DNA of 31,302 bases, from NCBI GenBank assembly GCA_034664085.1, contig JAXDII010000042.1, positions 1 to 31,302 of the forward strand, written 5' to 3'. Numbering within the stretch: the stretch's first letter is position 1; every line of letters begins with the position of its first letter. Below, piece by piece: positions 10,410 to 16,920 of the stretch. The notes under the pieces are model-generated. The model had not been told where the DNA came from. It ran no database searches and saw only the letters and a program-made list of their open reading frames with translations. Made by a program: the position numbers and the translations under genes. This stretch comes from JACVRW01 sp034664085. Lineage in GTDB: Bacteria > Actinomycetota > Thermoleophilia > Solirubrobacterales > Thermoleophilaceae.

Positions 10410-11546
10410 GTGGAGCACCGGTTCACAGGCCCGGCCTACACGATCGGCATCGAAGAAGAGCTGATGATCGTCGATCGGGACACCCTCGATCTCGCCAGCT
10501 CGATCGAGGGATTGCTCGACGTGCTCGACGGTGTGGACAAGGAGGGCGAGGTCAAGCCCGAGCTGATGGAGTCGGTCTGCGAGATCTCCACCGAGCCGTG
10601 CCGGAACACGCGCGAGGCGGGCGACCAGCTGCGCGCGCTGCGCCGCCTGGTGCGGGGCGTGGCGGACGACCGCGGCCTGACGATCGGCTCGGCGGGCACG
10701 CACCCGTTCGCGCTCTGGGAGGACCAGCGCATCGTCTCCCGTCCGCGCTACCGCGAGCTGATCGCCGGGCTCCAGTTCGTCGCCCGCCAGGAGATCATCT
10801 TCGGCATCCACGTGCACGTCGGCCTCGACAATCCCGACAAGGCGATCCACGTGGCCAACGGGATGCGGGTGCACGTCCCCGTCCTGCTCGCCCTCTCGGT
10901 GAACTCGCCCTTCTGGCGCGGGCAGCAGACCGGGCTGCAGTCCACGCGCACCCCGATCTTCCGCGCCTTCCCGCGCGTCGGGATCCCGCCGCGCTACGAG
11001 GACTTCGAGGACTGGAGCCAGCGCATCGAGTTCATGAGGACCACGAAGGTGATCCCGGACTACACCTACCTCTGGTACGACGTTCGTCCGCACCCCAACT
11101 TCGGGACCGTCGAGATCCGTGCGATGGACTCACAGACGCGCGTGGAGCACACGCTGGCGATAGCGGCGCTGATCCAGGCGATGGTCAAGGAGCTGGCCGA
11201 GCACTACGACGCCGGCAAGTCGCTGTCGCGCTATCCGTACGAGATGCTCGACGAGAACAAGTGGCTGGCCGCCCGCCACGGGCTCGACGGGGAGCTCGTC
11301 GACCTGCCGAAGACGGAACGCGTGGGGGCCGCCGAGCTGGCCCGGCGCCTGATGGAGCGGCTGCGCCCGCACGCCGAGGAGCTGGGGTCGGGGGAGGAGT
11401 TCGACGTCCTCGACGACATCATCGACAACGGCACCGGGGCCGCCCGCCAGGCGATCGTCTACGAGGCCAACCACGACCTCAAGGAGGTCGTGCAGGAGAT
11501 CGTCGACGCCACGGTGCCCGAGGCGGCCGAGCTCTCCGGCGACTAG
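10410..11546 (+). CDS. Glutamate-cysteine ligase type 2 / YbdK-family carboxylate-amine ligase
   Basis: An ATP-dependent carboxylate-amine ligase of the GCS2 family (about 378 aa). Motifs in order: GPAYTIGIEEELMIVD (nucleotide/metal acidic residues), GSAGTHPFALWEDQRI, FGIHVHVGLDNPDKAI, LSVNSPFWRGQQTGLQSTR, RAFPRVGIPPRYEDF, GTVEIRAMDSQTRVEHTLAI and a helical C-terminus. E. coli YbdK has weak gamma-glutamylcysteine ligase activity; in many actinobacteria the true substrate is unproven, so it should not be read as evidence of glutathione. GTG 10410 is chosen over ATG 10401 because of the overlapping -10 box. It is divergent from DUF2090 with 73 nt between starts, and an alternative TTATAC lies farther upstream. 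Confidence 0.9.
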   Translation: MEHRFTGPAYTIGIEEELMIVDRDTLDLASSIEGLLDVLDGVDKEGEVKPELMESVCEISTEPCRNTREAGDQLRALRRLVRGVADDRGLTIGSAGTHPFALWEDQRIVSRPRYRELIAGLQFVARQEIIFGIHVHVGLDNPDKAIHVANGMRVHVPVLLALSVNSPFWRGQQTGLQSTRTPIFRAFPRVGIPPRYEDFEDWSQRIEFMRTTKVIPDYTYLWYDVRPHPNFGTVEIRAMDSQTRVEHTLAIAALIQAMVKELAEHYDAGKSLSRYPYEMLDENKWLAARHGLDGELVDLPKTERVGAAELARRLMERLRPHAEELGSGEEFDVLDDIIDNGTGAARQAIVYEANHDLKEVVQEIVDATVPEAAELSGD

Positions 11547-11585
11547 TTCGGCCGATCACCCTCGATCCGGCCCACTCCCGCCGGG

Positions 11586-11591
11586 TACTCT
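11586..11591 (+). promoter_or_regulatory. -10 box (TACTCT) for leaderless rhomboid-like gene
   Basis: TACTCT is followed by 8 nt and ATG 11600, with no Shine-Dalgarno between, matching a leaderless start. Confidence 0.45.
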
Positions 11592-11599
11592 GAGTTCAA

Positions 11600-12382
11600 A
11601 TGTCTCAGCCGGACCTGTTCGTCGTTTGCCGCAACTGCGGGTCGGAGGTGAGTCCGTACGTCACCGAATGTCCCTATTGCGGCCAGCGCGTCCGTAAGCG
11701 CGCTCCCAAGCTCGACCGCACGGGCGGCGAGCCCCAGCCCAAGCGCCGCCGCCGGCCCACGCTCCCGCGCCTGAGGGCGGAGGAGATCGCCGGGATCGCC
11801 CCGGACACGCGGCCCTACGCAACGCTCGGCCTGGTGGTCCTGTGCCTGCTGTCGGCGCTGCTGTGGCAGGCCGACCACAACGTCGATCTCGGCTACCTCA
11901 GGGTGCCGGTGGCCGAGGACGTCTGGCGCTTCTTCGCCGCGCCGTTCCTGTTCGGGGACAAGATCGGATATGCCTTCGTGAGCCTGGTCGCGGTCGGCAT
12001 CTTCGGGACGCTGCTGGAGCGCCGCTTCGGCCCGCTGCCGGTGGTGGTCGTGTTCGTGCTGTCCGGCGCCGCCGGGATGGCGCTCGTCGCGCTCGTCGAG
12101 ACCCCGCCGCTGTTCGTCGACAGCAAGGCCTTCGCGGTGTTCGGGGCCAACGGCTCGGCGCTCGGGCTGCTGTGCGCCTGGCTCGTGGACGACCGCATGG
12201 CCGCACGCCGCGGCGAGGAGCGTGAGAACGACCTGCTCGGCGTCTACGTCGTGGCGATCGCGCTGGTGCTGCTCTCCCTGGCCGTCCAGCAGGCCAACGT
12301 CGGGGTGGCCGTGGGCGGAGCCGCGACCGGCGCGCTGCTGGGACTGCTGCTGCCGATGTTCACGCGCAAGAGCGCGTACTAG
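11600..12382 (+). CDS. Zinc-ribbon membrane protein with rhomboid-like fold, probably not a protease
   Basis: The 260-aa protein begins with a CxxC...CxxC zinc ribbon (Cys10, Cys13, Cys24, Cys27) and a basic linker (KPKRRRRP type), then about six hydrophobic helices resembling a rhomboid core. At the position of the rhomboid GxSG serine the sequence reads FGANGSALGLL, with Asn184 where Ser is expected (Ser186 follows two residues later). The last helix reads NVGVAVGGAATGALLG, with no His before the GxxxG motif. It therefore looks like a pseudoprotease that binds or escorts membrane proteins; that is inference. ATG 11600 has no Shine-Dalgarno but a -10 box 8 nt upstream. The TAG stop overlaps the convergent EAL gene stop by 3 nt. 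Confidence 0.8.
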   Translation: MSQPDLFVVCRNCGSEVSPYVTECPYCGQRVRKRAPKLDRTGGEPQPKRRRRPTLPRLRAEEIAGIAPDTRPYATLGLVVLCLLSALLWQADHNVDLGYLRVPVAEDVWRFFAAPFLFGDKIGYAFVSLVAVGIFGTLLERRFGPLPVVVVFVLSGAAGMALVALVETPPLFVDSKAFAVFGANGSALGLLCAWLVDDRMAARRGEERENDLLGVYVVAIALVLLSLAVQQANVGVAVGGAATGALLGLLLPMFTRKSAY

Positions 12383-13728
12383 GCAAGCCGCTCCACGCGT
12401 GCCGCGAGCGTCCGGGCGGCGTCGACCACCGCCTGGCGCTCGTAGGTGACCGTGTAGTCGAAGCGCCGGCGCATGTCGGGTCCGTCGTCGCCCAGGTCCA
12501 CGGCCACCAGCGCGCCGGCGAAGTGCGGTCCCAGCACTACGACGCTCCACTCGCCGCAGAGCGGATCCGAGCGGTCCAGGCGCGCCCCGCGCACCCCGCG
12601 CGCCGGCCGGGCCGGCATGCCCACGCCGAGAGCCACGACGAATGAGCTGGAGGCGGCCAGCCGCTCGTAGCGGCGCACCGTGGCGGGAGTGAAGCGGTCC
12701 GCCTGCTGGAAGGCGCTCAGGATGATCGCGCCGGCGCCGACCTGGGCCGCCTGGCGCTCGAGGTGCAGGCTCATCGCGAGCAGGAGGCGCTTGTCGGCGC
12801 GGCGCACGTCGCGGCCCGGCGAGACCGTCTCGAACGGCGTCGCCCCGGCGGGGGCCAGCGGCGCGCTCAGCAGCTTCGGAGCGGGCGCCGCCAGCACGGA
12901 CGTGTCCGGCAGCGGGCCGGGGCGGCCGAGCAGCCAGCCCTGGCCGAGCGTCGCTCCCATCGCCTGCGCGGTGCAGAGATGCTCCTCGGTCTCGATCCCC
13001 TCGGCCACGATCGTGGCGCCCGTCCGCTCGCGCTCGGCGAGCACCGCGTTGACGATCTCGGCGATCTCGGCGGTCGGACGGTCCTGGACGAGGCGCAGGT
13101 CGAGCTTGATCACGTCCGGCCGCAGCAGCGGCATCAGCGCCAGCGAGCGGGAGTCGGCGCCCACGTCGTCCAGCGCCACGCCCCAGCCCAGCTCGCGCAT
13201 GCGGGCCAGCTCGCCAAGCAGCTCGGCGGGCCGCGCGGTCAGCGCGCGCTCGGTGATCTCGATGAACGGCCGCAGGCCGATCGGCGGCTCCAGGTCGTCG
13301 AGCAGGTCTGCCGGGCAGGGGTCGGACAGAGTCGCCGGCTCGACGTTCACGAACAGTCCGGTGCCGTCGGGCGGCTCGGCATCCATGGCCATGCTCACGG
13401 CCCGCGCGCGGCACAGGTAGTCCAGCTCCGCCAGCCGGCCCGCCTCGCGGGCGACGGGGAAGAGCGCGGCGGGCTGCTCCAGCGGGCTGCCTGCCGGTCC
13501 GCGCGCGAGCGCCTCGTAGGCGGCGACGCGTCGGCTGTCCAGGTCCACCAGCGGCTGGAAGACCGGCGTGACGAGCCGTTCGTCCAGGACGCGGCCGAGC
13601 TCTGACTCGAGCTCCGGCCAGGTCGCGCGCGTGCCGCTCTCCAGGCGCGCGGGGGACTGGGCTGCGACGAACTCCACGAGGAGTGAATCGGCGCGTGCCG
13701 CGGGATCCTGAAGCCCGCACGCGTCCAT
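12379..13728 (-). CDS. EAL-domain c-di-GMP phosphodiesterase with C-terminal DICT-like sensor domain
   Basis: The 449-aa cytoplasmic protein probably hydrolyses cyclic di-GMP to pGpG. The EAL domain (about 45-275) keeps the expected residues: AYEALARG (Glu72), FVNVEP (Asn128), FIEITER (Glu157), ALDDVGA (Asp187, Asp188), VIKLDL (Lys208), VAEGIETEEHL (Glu243) and LGQGWLLGRP. There is no GGDEF domain. The C-terminal half (about 300-449: FQQADRFTPATVRRYERLA, then WSVVVLGPHFAGALVAVDLG) resembles the DICT sensory domain, associated with GGDEF/EAL proteins and possibly light or other signals. ATG 13728 lies 14 nt from the divergent GTG 13743. DICT is the less certain part. Confidence 0.88.
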   Translation of the reverse strand: MDACGLQDPAARADSLLVEFVAAQSPARLESGTRATWPELESELGRVLDERLVTPVFQPLVDLDSRRVAAYEALARGPAGSPLEQPAALFPVAREAGRLAELDYLCRARAVSMAMDAEPPDGTGLFVNVEPATLSDPCPADLLDDLEPPIGLRPFIEITERALTARPAELLGELARMRELGWGVALDDVGADSRSLALMPLLRPDVIKLDLRLVQDRPTAEIAEIVNAVLAERERTGATIVAEGIETEEHLCTAQAMGATLGQGWLLGRPGPLPDTSVLAAPAPKLLSAPLAPAGATPFETVSPGRDVRRADKRLLLAMSLHLERQAAQVGAGAIILSAFQQADRFTPATVRRYERLAASSSFVVALGVGMPARPARGVRGARLDRSDPLCGEWSVVVLGPHFAGALVAVDLGDDGPDMRRRFDYTVTYERQAVVDAARTLAARVERLA

Positions 13729-13729
13729 C

Positions 13730-13735
13730 TAGTAT
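13730..13735 (+). promoter_or_regulatory. -10 box (TAGTAT) for leaderless 13743 gene
   Basis: TAGTAT is followed by 7 nt and GTG 13743, lying wholly in the 14-bp space between two divergent starts. Confidence 0.5.
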
Positions 13736-13742
13736 CTGCCGC

Positions 13743-14066
13743 GTGTTCACGGACGAGCAGGTGGAGGCGGCCGTCCGGGCGCTGTCCGACCCCGAGCGCT
13801 TCGCGGGCGCCGAGCGCGCGCTGGGCGCGCTCGCGCCGCAGCTCCAACGCGTGCTCGCTCACGCGCTCGACGAGGGCGGCTGGTTCGGCGACGCGCACCG
13901 CTCACAGGTGCGCGCTGCGTTCGCCGAGCCGGACGAGGCCGTCCGGGCGGAGCGCATCGAAACGCTGCTGGCCGAGGAGACCCGCATGGGGATGCTCGTC
14001 GGCGTGGCCGTCGGCTGGGAGCTCGCTCGCGAGCTCGGCTTGCAAGACAAACCTGAAGGAGACTGA
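13743..14066 (+). CDS. 107-aa all-helical protein, unknown
   Basis: I do not recognise a named family. Protein from GTG 13743: VFTDEQVEAAVRALSDPERF, then AERALGALAPQLQRVLAHAL, then IETLLAEETRMGMLVGVAVG and a polar end. It is soluble and amphipathic-helical with no signal peptide or Cys motif. The start is supported by TAGTAT 7 nt upstream. It ends 2 nt before the UPF0173 hydrolase start, so the two are almost surely co-transcribed and coupled. A partner or regulatory role for the hydrolase can only be guessed from this arrangement. Confidence 0.75.
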   Translation: MFTDEQVEAAVRALSDPERFAGAERALGALAPQLQRVLAHALDEGGWFGDAHRSQVRAAFAEPDEAVRAERIETLLAEETRMGMLVGVAVGWELARELGLQDKPEGD

Positions 14067-14068
14067 CA

Positions 14069-14764
14069 GTGGACATTCGCTTCCTCGGACACTCGTGCTT
14101 CGAGCTCACGGAGGGCGACACGCGCGTCCTCGTCGACCCGTTCCTCACCGGCAACCCCAAGGCCGCCGTCGAGGCCTCGGAGGTCGATCCCACGCACATC
14201 TTCCTGACCCACGGGCATCCCGACCACTGGGGCGACGTGGTCGACATCGCCAAGCGCACGGGGGCCCAGTGCGTCGCGATCGTCGAGCTGGCCAACGAGC
14301 TGGGCGGCCACGGCGTCGAGAACGTGGCCGATCCGAACATCGGCGGCACCTTCGAGTTCGACGGCGGCTGGGTGCGCCTCGTCCCGGCCTGGCACACCTC
14401 GACGTCGCCCGGGGGAACCGTCAACACGCCGGCCGGCATGGTGATCAGCCTGGGCGGCAAGATCGTCTACCACCTCGGCGACACGGCGCTGTTCTCGGAC
14501 CTGCGCCTGGTGGGCGAGCGCGATCAGGTCGACGTGGCCCTGGTCTGCATCGGCGGCCACTACACGATGGACCGCCACGACGCCGTGGTCGCCGCGGAGC
14601 TCGTCGGCGCCCGCACTGTGATCCCCTGCCACTACGGCACGTTCCCGCCGATCGAGACCGACGTGCAGGCGTTCAAGGCCGACGTCGAGTCGCGCACGGC
14701 AGGGGAGGGCCGGGTCTCGGCCACCGTCGAGGTGCTCGAGCCCGGAGAGACCTTCTCGCTCTAG
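14069..14764 (+). CDS. UPF0173-family metal-dependent hydrolase (MBL fold)
   Basis: A 231-aa metallo-beta-lactamase-fold protein. The N-terminus MDIRFLGHSCFELTEGDTRV, then LVDPFLTGNP, and the metal motif LTHGHPDHWGD (His48, His50, Asp52, His53) are diagnostic. Further ligands are PAWHTS, YHLGDTALFSD (Asp) and VIPCHYGTFPPIE (His). The family is compared with UlaG and has no settled physiological substrate. The start is GTG 14069 with GAAGGAGA about 7 nt upstream, inside the end of the preceding gene. Standard length; nothing odd. Confidence 0.93.
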   Translation: MDIRFLGHSCFELTEGDTRVLVDPFLTGNPKAAVEASEVDPTHIFLTHGHPDHWGDVVDIAKRTGAQCVAIVELANELGGHGVENVADPNIGGTFEFDGGWVRLVPAWHTSTSPGGTVNTPAGMVISLGGKIVYHLGDTALFSDLRLVGERDQVDVALVCIGGHYTMDRHDAVVAAELVGARTVIPCHYGTFPPIETDVQAFKADVESRTAGEGRVSATVEVLEPGETFSL

Positions 14765-14791
14765 TTCAGGCGGGCTGCCGGTCCCTGAGGA

Positions 14792-14956
14792 CTAGCGCTG
14801 GCTCTGCCAGCCGCGCTGGAACCAGACCGGGCGGTCCTTCCAGTCGTGCGCCACGAGGGCGGCGCCGAGTGCGGCCAGGAACAGGCCGGTGGGACCGTGG
14901 TGCAAGCGCTGGCCGCAGACCCACAGCCGCCGCCTGGCTGGGTCGACGCCGATCAC
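14792..14956 (-). CDS. Small membrane-associated protein, unknown (54 aa)
   Basis: From GTG 14956 the product is VIGVDPARRRLWVCGQRLHH, then GPTGLFLAALGAALVAHDWK and DRPVWFQRGWQSQR. It combines a basic N-terminus, one short hydrophobic helix and a Trp-rich end. The open frame continues to an ATG at 14995 overlapping the divergent lipoprotein start (14974); the shorter form avoids this. Composition with a clear helix and a convergent/divergent layout suggests a real gene, but the evidence is modest. Confidence 0.5.
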   Translation of the reverse strand: MIGVDPARRRLWVCGQRLHHGPTGLFLAALGAALVAHDWKDRPVWFQRGWQSQR

Positions 14957-14961
14957 GCGAT

Positions 14962-14967
14962 TACCGT
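14962..14967 (+). promoter_or_regulatory. -10 box (TACCGT) for lipoprotein gene
   Basis: TACCGT is followed by 6 nt and ATG 14974. No Shine-Dalgarno is present. Confidence 0.4.
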
Positions 14968-14973
14968 GTGTCC

Positions 14974-15549
14974 ATGGCCTCTCGGTCATCCGCATCCATA
15001 ATCGGCTCGATTCGCGCTTCCCGCAAATGGCTCCTCTGCGCCGTGGCGCTGACGGCCGCGCTGGCGCTGGCCGGCTGCGGGGGCGACGACGAGAGCGAGC
15101 CGGCGGCGACGACGGAGGCGCCTCCCGCGCCCACGGTCACCGAAGCCGAGACCGCGCCGGAGGCGGAGCCCACGGTTCCGCAGGAGCAGACCGAGACGCT
15201 GCCGCCCGACGGCGACGGCACGGGCGCCGGCACCGGCGAGAACGGGCCGGGCGGCGCGGGCGACGAGGAGCCCGCGCGCACGCTCGCGCTGTTCACCGGC
15301 GAGAACGGGCGCATAGAGCCCAGCGTCGTGCGCGTGCCGGCCTTCATCTCGATCCGCGTGGAGCTGCGCTCGGCCGACGGCCGCGAGTACGGCCTGGCCT
15401 TCGACGGCGAGGCGATCGCCGTCGGCGGCGAGCTCGGCTCGGTCTCCACCACGATCGACGGCCTGCGGCCGGGCGCACGGGTGATCGGCAAGCCCACGGG
15501 CGCCTCGAACGAGGTGCGCATCGAGGCGACGGCCGAACCGGGCCCCTAG
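14974..15549 (+). CDS. Secreted lipoprotein of unknown function
   Basis: A 191-aa protein. A positively charged start (MASRSSASIIGSIRASRKW) is followed by a hydrophobic stretch and a strong lipobox LALAGC, so it should be lipidated and outside the membrane. A low-complexity Thr/Glu/Pro/Gly linker follows, then a compact domain of about 80 residues (ARTLALFTGENGRIEPSVVR, then SIRVELRSADGREYGLAFDG, then ATAEPGP at the end). The spacing of beta-like segments recalls cupredoxin or immunoglobulin-like folds, but no His/Cys copper set is visible. ATG 14974 follows TACCGT by 6 nt. No specific function is claimed. Confidence 0.85.
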   Translation: MASRSSASIIGSIRASRKWLLCAVALTAALALAGCGGDDESEPAATTEAPPAPTVTEAETAPEAEPTVPQEQTETLPPDGDGTGAGTGENGPGGAGDEEPARTLALFTGENGRIEPSVVRVPAFISIRVELRSADGREYGLAFDGEAIAVGGELGSVSTTIDGLRPGARVIGKPTGASNEVRIEATAEPGP

Positions 15550-15555
15550 GACTTC

Positions 15556-15613
15556 GGCCGGTCTGCCACCGGCCGGCCAGGAATCGGGGGGGCCCGGGGG
15601 CGCGAGCCCCCGG
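15556..15613 (+). terminator. Two successive hairpins after the lipoprotein gene
   Basis: GGCCGGT / ACCGGCC (15556-15562 with 15568-15574) and CCGGGGGC / GCCCCCGG (15594-15601 with 15606-15613) around a GCGA tetraloop. ATATTG follows the second. They separate the lipoprotein from the R2lox promoter; the terminator role is inferred. Confidence 0.55.
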
Positions 15614-15616
15614 ATA

Positions 15617-15645
15617 TTGACTGGCTGGCCAGCCAGGCGTAGCCT
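15617..15645 (+). promoter_or_regulatory. R2lox promoter with a 16-bp palindromic operator in its spacer
   Basis: TTGACT (15617-15622), a 17-bp spacer, then TAGCCT (15640-15645), 8 nt before ATG 15654. The spacer contains CTGGCTGGCCAGCCAG (15621-15636), a perfect 16-bp palindrome. This is the best -35/-10 pair in the window, and the palindrome is where a TetR/MarR-type dimer could block RNA polymerase. Confidence 0.7.
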
Positions 15646-15653
15646 CCCGCGGC

Positions 15654-16571
15654 ATGAGCGAGAGCGCCACCCAGCGAACCGAGCGTGCGGACTTCCAGGC
15701 GACGAGCGATCCTGGACTGCTGGAGTCCGCGGACCGCGGCGAGGTCAACCTGCTCAGCTACGAGCAGCTCTACGAGCTGTGGGAACGCCAACAGTGGGCG
15801 ACCCAGGACCTCGACTTCACGCAGGACCGCATCGATTGGCACGAGCGCATTCCCGAGGCCGAGCGGTTCCAGCGCATGTACGGGCTCTCCTCGTTCTTCA
15901 TCGGCGAGCAGAAGGTGGCCGAGGAGCTAGGCCCGATGATGCGCGCCGCGCCCACCGAGGAGATGCGCATCTTCCTCTGCACGCAGATCGCCGACGAGGC
16001 TCGCCACGTGCGCTTCTTCAACCGCTTCTACGACGAGGTCGGCGTGCTCCAGGCCACCAACCTGCAGGACCGGCTCGCCGAGACCAGCGAGCACGTAAAC
16101 CCTGAGTTCGACCAGCTCTTCGACGAGATGCTCAAGGGGCGCGTCGACCGGCTCGCGCGCCACCCCGAGGACCTCGAGGCGCTCGTGGAGGCGGTCACGC
16201 TCTACCACATGGTCATCGAGGGCATGCTCGCGCTCACCGGGCAGCACTTCATCCTCCAGTACAACGAGGAGGTCGGCACGCTGCCGGGCTTCGTCGAGGG
16301 CTTCAACAACATCGCCCGCGACGAGCACCGCCACGTCGCTTTCGGCGCCCGCTTCCTGCGCGAGATGGTCCAGGAGGACCCCAAGTACGGCGAGGCGATG
16401 ACGCGCACGCTGGCCGAGGTCGCTCCCATCGCCGACGGCGTGTTGCAGCCCAAGTGGTACGTCGAGGGCGAGACCGAGGTCCTGGGGGCCTCGATGGAGG
16501 AAACGCGGGCGTTCGCGATGAAGGCGCTGGAGCGCCGGCTCAAGGTGATCGGGCTCGCGCCCGTTGCGTAG
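15654..16571 (+). CDS. R2-like ligand-binding oxidase (R2lox) family protein
   Basis: A 305-aa ferritin-like di-metal protein. Metal ligands follow the E-ExxH-E-ExxH pattern: FFIGEQKV (Glu85), IADEARHV (Glu115, His118), VIEGMLAL (Glu189) and DEHRHVAF (Glu224, His227). R2lox enzymes hold a Mn/Fe cofactor and a fatty-acid ligand and form a Val-Tyr ether cross-link; the equivalents are visible here as Val88 (Glu85 + 3) and Tyr184 (Glu189 - 5), which argues for R2lox and against a ribonucleotide reductase beta subunit. No nrdE is nearby. Substrate is unknown. Starts at ATG 15654 as a leaderless mRNA under a palindrome-bearing promoter. Convergent with the CsaA-like gene, 8 nt apart. Confidence 0.9.
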   Translation: MSESATQRTERADFQATSDPGLLESADRGEVNLLSYEQLYELWERQQWATQDLDFTQDRIDWHERIPEAERFQRMYGLSSFFIGEQKVAEELGPMMRAAPTEEMRIFLCTQIADEARHVRFFNRFYDEVGVLQATNLQDRLAETSEHVNPEFDQLFDEMLKGRVDRLARHPEDLEALVEAVTLYHMVIEGMLALTGQHFILQYNEEVGTLPGFVEGFNNIARDEHRHVAFGARFLREMVQEDPKYGEAMTRTLAEVAPIADGVLQPKWYVEGETEVLGASMEETRAFAMKALERRLKVIGLAPVA

Positions 16572-16579
16572 CCCTCTGC

Positions 16580-16909
16580 CTAGAACATCCGCCCGCCGAG
16601 TGGCACGTCCGAATCGGGCCGCAGCAGGATCACCCTGCCCTCCTCGTCGGGCACGCCCAGCACGAGCACCTCGGACCTGACCGGCCCGATCTGACGCGGC
16701 GGGAAGTTCACCACCGCCACCACCAGGCTGCCCTCCAGCTCCTCCCGCGAGTAGTTGGCGATCTGGGCGGAGGAGGTGCGCTCGCCCAGCTCGGGCCCGA
16801 AGTCGAGGAAGAGCTTCCACGCCGGCTTGCGCGCCTCGGGGAACTCCTCGACGCGCACGATGCGCCCCACGCGGATGTCGACCTCGAGGAAGTCGTCGAA
16901 GCTGATCAC
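16580..16909 (-). CDS. CsaA-like tRNA-binding domain protein
   Basis: A 109-aa OB-fold tRNA-binding domain protein like CsaA or the C-terminal part of MetRS/Trbp111. ISFDDFLEVDIRVGRIVRVE is the hallmark first strand; SSAQIANYSREELEGSLVVA and NFPPRQIGPVRSEVLVLGV follow, and SDVPLGGRMF ends it. Dimeric CsaA binds tRNA elbows and has chaperone activity. The start is GTG 16909. The much longer open frame upstream is out of frame with the sigma gene and is shadow. TAGCCT (16918-16923 on the minus strand) lies 8 nt upstream and uses the TAG stop of the sigma gene, so this gene may have its own leaderless promoter. Confidence 0.92.
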   Translation of the reverse strand: MISFDDFLEVDIRVGRIVRVEEFPEARKPAWKLFLDFGPELGERTSSAQIANYSREELEGSLVVAVVNFPPRQIGPVRSEVLVLGVPDEEGRVILLRPDSDVPLGGRMF

Positions 16910-16920
16910 GGCGGCGGAGG

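Noticed and set aside
15654..16571. Class I ribonucleotide reductase beta subunit (NrdF)
   Set aside because: Val88 and Tyr184 sit at the R2lox cross-link positions and no nrdE or nrdI is adjacent.
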